A stretch of DNA of 8,268 nucleotides. It comes from Actinomycetes bacterium. Its GTDB lineage: Bacteria > Actinomycetota > Actinomycetes > Actinomycetales > Cellulomonadaceae. The notes below the pieces were generated by a model that had not been told where the DNA came from, did not search any database, and was given only the letters and a program-made list of their open reading frames with translations. Both the position numbers and the translations under genes were made by a program. The stretch spans positions 1 to 8,268 of the forward strand of contig JAEWCA010000094.1 of assembly GCA_023390875.1 (NCBI GenBank). The letters are read 5' to 3'. Below, in pieces: positions 7,201 through 8,268 of this stretch (position 1 is its first letter; each line of letters opens with the position of its first letter).

Positions 7201-8268
7201 GACGTTCCACGTGGACGACGGCGACAGCGGGCTCGCGCCGAAGTTGCCCGACGGGCCGGAGGTGCCGGCCGTCAGTGCGAGGACGCCGACCGTGCCGGCG
7301 GATGCCGCGCGCACCGACGACTTCGCGGAGACGGACCGGATGACTGCGTCCGGAGTCGCGGTCCCGTATCGCGACATCGACGCGACGCTCCGCACGGACG
7401 GCCCAGCGCCGCGCGCGGTCGTGTCGCCCGAGAGGCTCGGCGCGATGGTCGTCGTGGGCTCCGGCGTGGCTGACGGGGTCGGCGCTGGCGACGTGGGCGG
7501 CGTTGGTGACGTGGTCGGGGTCGCCGAGGCGCTGGGCATCGGCGAGGAGGTCGGCACGGCGGTCGCCCGCTCCTCGGGAGTCGCGGTGGGCGTGGGCGCT
7601 GGGACCGTCGGCTCAGGTGCCGTCGCGCTGTCGCCGAGGTCGGCGACGACGGTCGAGCTCGCGAGGTCGTTGCTCGACTCGACCGGCGTCTGGACCTGGC
7701 ACTCCGGCTTCTCGGGCGTCTCCAGGACGCACGCGGGGAGCCGGACGACGCGCAGACGCGACGCCCAGTCGGCGCCGTAGGCCCCCGCGAACGTCGAGTA
7801 GTCGATGCTCAGCTCGAGCCCGGTCGGATCCTTCGCCGTCGCCGCGTCGAGTGTGAGGAGCATGCCGTCCACGCCCGCGTCGACCGCGACGTCCTGGTCG
7901 AGGACCTTCACGGTCGCGTCGGACGAGGCAGCCTCGTCACCGTCGCGCCGCAGCGTCACCGGGCCCGCCTTCACGGACCTCTTCGTGCCGTCGAGGGTCA
8001 GCGTCGCCGCACCGGGCCAGGACGCGTCGTCCGGATGCACCGACGGCATCGCCGCCGCCGCCGAGCGGGGAGCGCCCGCGGCCTTGAGGGACCGGCTCGC
8101 GACGAGCTTCGTCTTCTCGACGTCCAGCTGCGGCCGGCTGCTCGGACCCGCGTCGGCCGAGCGTGCGCCGCTGGGGACCGTCGCGGGCGGCACGCTGGTC
8201 GCCCCGGTCGCGGTCAGAGCCAGGACGACGGCCGCGACGACCGCCGTGCGGGTGGGGGGGGGGGGGGG
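1228..8268 (-). CDS. Secreted Rhs/YD-repeat polymorphic toxin with pretoxin HINT domain (5' end outside window)
   Basis: This is a giant exported toxin-delivery protein, like WapA and other Gram-positive Rhs proteins. Residues are numbered from a GTG at 8191-8193, which is not the true start: the frame stays open to the right edge and codes a signal peptide there. Order: Rhs N-terminal domain 1-180, with VRLPAC and DYSTFAGAYG motifs; Pro/Ser/Thr linker about 193-252; SpvB-like entry about 318-395 (GDFTWSYPIKTPP, GYSSGSLDGR, SWIGDGWDL, GFIERKY); YD repeats about 1055-1830 (YDALGRQ, YDAAGNTTSR); Rhs core with ARYYDSLIGRFLSVDP at 1851-1866, closing with DPSG at 1891-1894; Gly/Ala-rich hydrophobic stretch 1925-1961; HINT about 2075-2211; toxin 2212-2321. 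No wall anchor (LPxTG) or later membrane anchor is visible. The shell should encapsulate the toxin; HINT or core cleavage should free it. The immunity gene follows with a 4-base overlap. Toxin activity is unknown. Confidence 0.93.
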   Translation of the reverse strand, partial: PPPPPTRTAVVAAVVLALTATGATSVPPATVPSGARSADAGPSSRPQLDVEKTKLVASRSLKAAGAPRSAAAAMPSVHPDDASWPGAATLTLDGTKRSVKAGPVTLRRDGDEAASSDATVKVLDQDVAVDAGVDGMLLTLDAATAKDPTGLELSIDYSTFAGAYGADWASRLRVVRLPACVLETPEKPECQVQTPVESSNDLASSTVVADLGDSATAPEPTVPAPTPTATPEERATAVPTSSPMPSASATPTTSPTPPTSPAPTPSATPEPTTTIAPSLSGDTTARGAGPSVRSVASMSRYGTATPDAVIRSVSAKSSVRAASAGTVGVLALTAGTSGPSGNFGASPLSPSSTWNVSPQTGDFTWSYPIKTPPAAAGPEPELALGYSSGSLDGRVAGQNTQTSWIGDGWDLSTGFIERKYVPCAQDRTGANNASGTVTGDLCWSSYNATMAFGGRGGELVKDATSGAWKLKDDDGTRIELLTGAGNSDNNGEYWKVTTPDGTQYFFGRGKRSTSDTTPLNSTWLVPVYGNHPGEPCYAATFAASICLQAWRWNLEYVVDVHGNSMTYVYTKEENKYTRNNGSGVNTYTRGGYLDHIEYGQRAGSESAARAPQRVDFTVAERCIPSGAITCDPAQLTAANAASWPDVPFDLICDGTTCPTSPSFFTRKRLTSITTKVWTGEAYQDVDSFTLEHTYPDPGDTTSPSLWLASIQQKGLVGTAITVPKIQFTGTQMANRVDTLGDQAPPMNRYRITAIDTDTGGKLSVNYTPKDCAAGNLPASPDTNTRRCFPAMWTPPDNSAGQARLEYFHKYLVESVVSNGGALDSSVPTETRYSYVDTPAWHYDDSPLVDPAMRTWGEYRGFGTVDVVTGATNTAQLRSRTRFFRGMNGDRTATGTRAVSIEGIADDEQLNGFTREQITYDGAAEVAGVLSTPWASVSATGADGTKAFLLDTAVTEARTTAAALPGGKRTTRTTTTFDTTYGLPLQRDDQGDLATTADDKCTRLEYARNTTANIVTTVSRSETVGVSCAATPSRPADVLSDSRTLYDGGAFGAAPTRGLVTGAQELSGYNGSTPTYLMRATSAYDAQGRVTGVSDALGRVTTTEYVPATGGPLTSTTATTPDPDGTGPLTALSTTTVFEPTRGAAVSQTDPNGKVTSATLDALGRTTEVWMADRPTSKSPSVKYSYTVNAGGVNAISTSSLTAAETYRTGVVLYDGLLRPRQTQSPSASQVEKGRVVTDTIYDSRGLVVQENESWWAAGDPSTSIVVPTEAVPGRSRSEYDGAGRKTREIFEVAEKAKWETTTTYGGDRVTVDPPTGATPTTTIVDAQGRTTQLVEYLGSSPTGTSTTTSYSYDRSDQLTSVADTVGNRWTFEYDTLGRQVASNDPDKGRTTSTYDNADQLLTTTDARGVTLAMTYDALGRQTSVRDGSATGALRTSYVYDTVAKGQLTSATRHDGGASYTSAVTGYDDAYRPLGESLTIPSTEGALAGTYTTRYAYTIDGQLKSTSLPAIGNLKAETVTTSYDGANMPEWMSGGVGWGVYVAATRYSPYGELLQQDLGNSKSIQLKYKYDDGTRRLGGSWVYREGTAGFDRAATYTYDDAGNPTAVIDAPTVPGAQVDAQCYSYDGLRRLTEAWTNNTASCPATPSLAGWGGAAPYWNSYSYDAIGNRTGSVSHTPGGTYAATYSYPAAQSARPHAVSSFSQQVQGGASTWTYGYDAAGNTTSRQQGSNAAQTLTWDAEGRVASVAAAASGTDTYLYDAAGSRLVRRQGGSRTVYLPGGQEATVDAAGAVSAVRYYSFGGQTVAVRTGPKGSDVSSIISDPQGTAEMVVQNVTNTLTQRRDDPFGNPRGLQPASWPGDRGFVNQPKDATGFVQMGARYYDSLIGRFLSVDPVMDLGAPQQWAAYSYASNNPVTFSDPSGLLPGWAKKVGGKLSSWGKSAGKWIDKHQADIVGFAVGAVAGGACLFVTGGWGSVACFAAAGAAASAASNLWRTKVQKTQAFSWSGFATEVGVGAAIGAIPGLGKVAMEIPAVRGAVTAATRPIKGAVARVTQSLLRGGGGKPKPALEAGGAKPAAPKNPAKGSTDAPSSPKGESCTAGAMSFAGATLVLMGDGTRKAIADIKVGDTVIASDPYTGEQKAKRVEHVFVHTDTLTDLVIGGAVVTTTEDHPFWSVTDAQFERADELAPGELVLSSDGREVPVQGVRPATAHNALAYNLSVAEIHTYYVLAGETSVLVHNCAAPNIRVSPMSDDWATKGAHMHVGSSEVRVFPTGDGGVGFEGLRMSNGMASTRDVLTARDAIMGSPALRDDLMSKARSAMTEMNDHNWGNSVNRAAEMNFLIKALEKIE
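1231..1560 (-). other. C-terminal toxin domain, family not recognised
   Basis: Residues 2212-2321, after the HN|C junction, form a domain of about 110 residues. The first half looks like beta structure: WATKGAHMHVGSSEVRVFPT, then GGVGFEGLRMSNG. The second half looks helical: TRDVLTARDAIMG, ALRDDLMSKARSAMTEM, NDHNWGNSVNRAAEMNFLIK and ALEKIE. Candidate active-site residues are His2232 and His2234 (an HxH pair), Glu2239, His2298, Trp2300, Arg2306 and Glu2309. I cannot assign nuclease, deaminase, ADP-ribosyltransferase or other activity. Sampled G+C (35 of 60 at 1321-1380) is lower than in the shell. Confidence 0.7.
1561..1971 (-). other. Pretoxin HINT (intein-like) domain
   Basis: Residues about 2075-2211 follow the HINT pattern: SFAGATLVLMGDGTRKAI at the N-terminal splicing block, DIKVGDTVIASDPYTGEQ, the block-B TxxH motif as TEDH (His2142) followed by PFW, ADELAPGELVLSSDG, then HTYYVLAGETSVLVHN|C with His2210, Asn2211 and Cys2212 at the C-terminal junction. 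HINT domains self-cleave by acyl shift and Asn cyclisation; in polymorphic toxins this is thought to release the C-terminal domain. The residue aligned with the usual Cys1 seems to be Ser2075. Confidence 0.9.
2311..2421 (-). other. Gly/Ala-rich hydrophobic segment between core and HINT
   Basis: Residues 1925-1961 (starting IVGFAVGAVAGGACLFVTGG) are uncharged and rich in Gly and Ala. A basic linker (WAKKVGGKLSSWGKSAGKW) precedes them and a Pro/Lys-rich linker follows. Similar segments in other polymorphic toxins are thought to aid membrane insertion or translocation; that role here is inference. Confidence 0.6.
2512..2736 (-). other. Rhs repeat-associated core domain with DPSG end
   Basis: Residues about 1820-1894 carry DPFGNPRG, then GFVNQPKDATGFVQMGARYY, DSLIGRFLSVDP, AAYSYASNNPVTFSDPSGL. 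This matches the conserved Rhs-associated core that plugs the shell. In studied Rhs toxins the closing D-P-x-G-L segment is the aspartyl autoproteolysis site. Here it reads DPSGL, so the residues for a first cleavage appear present. Confidence 0.9.
2704..5031 (-). repeat. YD-repeat (Rhs shell) region
   Basis: Residues about 1055-1830 contain many degenerate repeats of the type Y-D-x-x-G-R-x-x-x-x-x-D-x-x-G, such as YDAQGRVTGVSDALGRV, YDTLGRQVASNDPDKGR, YDNADQLLTTTDARG and YDAAGNTTSRQQG. On the DNA they show as recurrent GTCGTA (Tyr-Asp codons) on the + strand. In known Rhs structures these repeats build a spiral beta-strand shell enclosing the C-terminal toxin. Confidence 0.9.
7438..7617 (-). 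other. Pro/Ser/Thr-rich linker of the Rhs protein
   Basis: Residues about 193-252 are almost entirely Pro, Thr, Ser and Ala (for example PTVPAPTPTATPEE and SPTPPTSPAPTPSATPEPTT). Such extended low-complexity segments typically act as wall-spanning spacers or glycosylation sites in secreted actinobacterial proteins. It separates the N-terminal beta domain from the SpvB-like entry of the Rhs shell. Confidence 0.7.
8194..8253 (-). other. Signal-peptide coding part of the Rhs protein
   Basis: In frame upstream of the GTG at 8191-8193 the minus strand codes TRTAVVAAVVLALTATGATS: one Arg, a hydrophobic core of about 11-15 residues and small residues suited to signal peptidase (around TGA|TS). Before this the frame runs into the C run, so the Met and the rest of the n-region are missing. 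It shows that the protein is Sec-exported and that the GTG at 8193 is internal. Confidence 0.75.
8254..8268. repeat. 15-base poly-G run at the window edge
   Basis: Bases 8254-8268 are all G. It would translate on the minus strand as Pro-Pro-Pro-Pro-Pro ahead of the signal peptide, which is unlike a signal-peptide n-region. An end-of-contig sequencing artefact, such as dark-cycle G calls, is the simplest explanation. Confidence 0.7.

Noticed and set aside
1..8268. CRISPR array, tRNA or rRNA genes
   Set aside because: No evenly spaced identical repeats, cloverleaf sequences or rRNA motifs were seen. The periodicity in 2704-5031 is degenerate YD-repeat coding sequence.

Overview
The window is very GC-rich and its main gene has the architecture of secreted Rhs/YD-repeat toxins of Gram-positive, high-GC bacteria. 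An actinobacterium (Actinomycetota) is the best guess; I cannot name a genus. The last 15 bases are a pure G run, which looks like a contig-end artefact, so the window probably ends at an assembly edge.

Layout, left to right. Positions 1-127 are the right end of an IS3-family insertion sequence: the last 27 codons of its OrfB transposase on the + strand, then a terminal inverted repeat ending at 127. Positions 128-751 hold no confidently recognised gene. They contain one small minus-strand ORF with a good Shine-Dalgarno sequence (139-288), a start-less reading frame that may be a gene remnant (361-510) and a hairpin (667-686). Positions 752-1231 (minus) encode a 159-residue protein that I infer to be an immunity protein. 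It overlaps by 4 bases (GTGA) the stop of the very large minus-strand gene filling 1228-8268.

The large gene encodes an Rhs polymorphic toxin of more than 2340 residues whose start codon lies beyond the right edge. Read in the direction of transcription, it has a Sec-type signal peptide, an N-terminal beta domain typical of actinobacterial Rhs proteins, a Pro/Ser/Thr linker and an SpvB-like entry segment. A long YD-repeat shell follows, then an Rhs core ending in a DPSG motif, a Gly/Ala-rich hydrophobic segment, an intein-like pretoxin HINT domain ending in HN|C, and a 110-residue C-terminal toxin domain whose family I do not recognise.

The proposed working model is that the protein is exported and the YD-repeat shell encloses the C-terminal domain. 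The Rhs core and HINT domains then process the chain to release it, and the co-translated neighbour protects the producer and its kin. Toxin tip and immunity gene are clearly less GC-rich than the Rhs body, as expected for an exchangeable toxin-immunity cassette. Domain assignments from signal peptide to HINT are well supported by motifs; the toxin activity and the immunity role are inferred from position and architecture.
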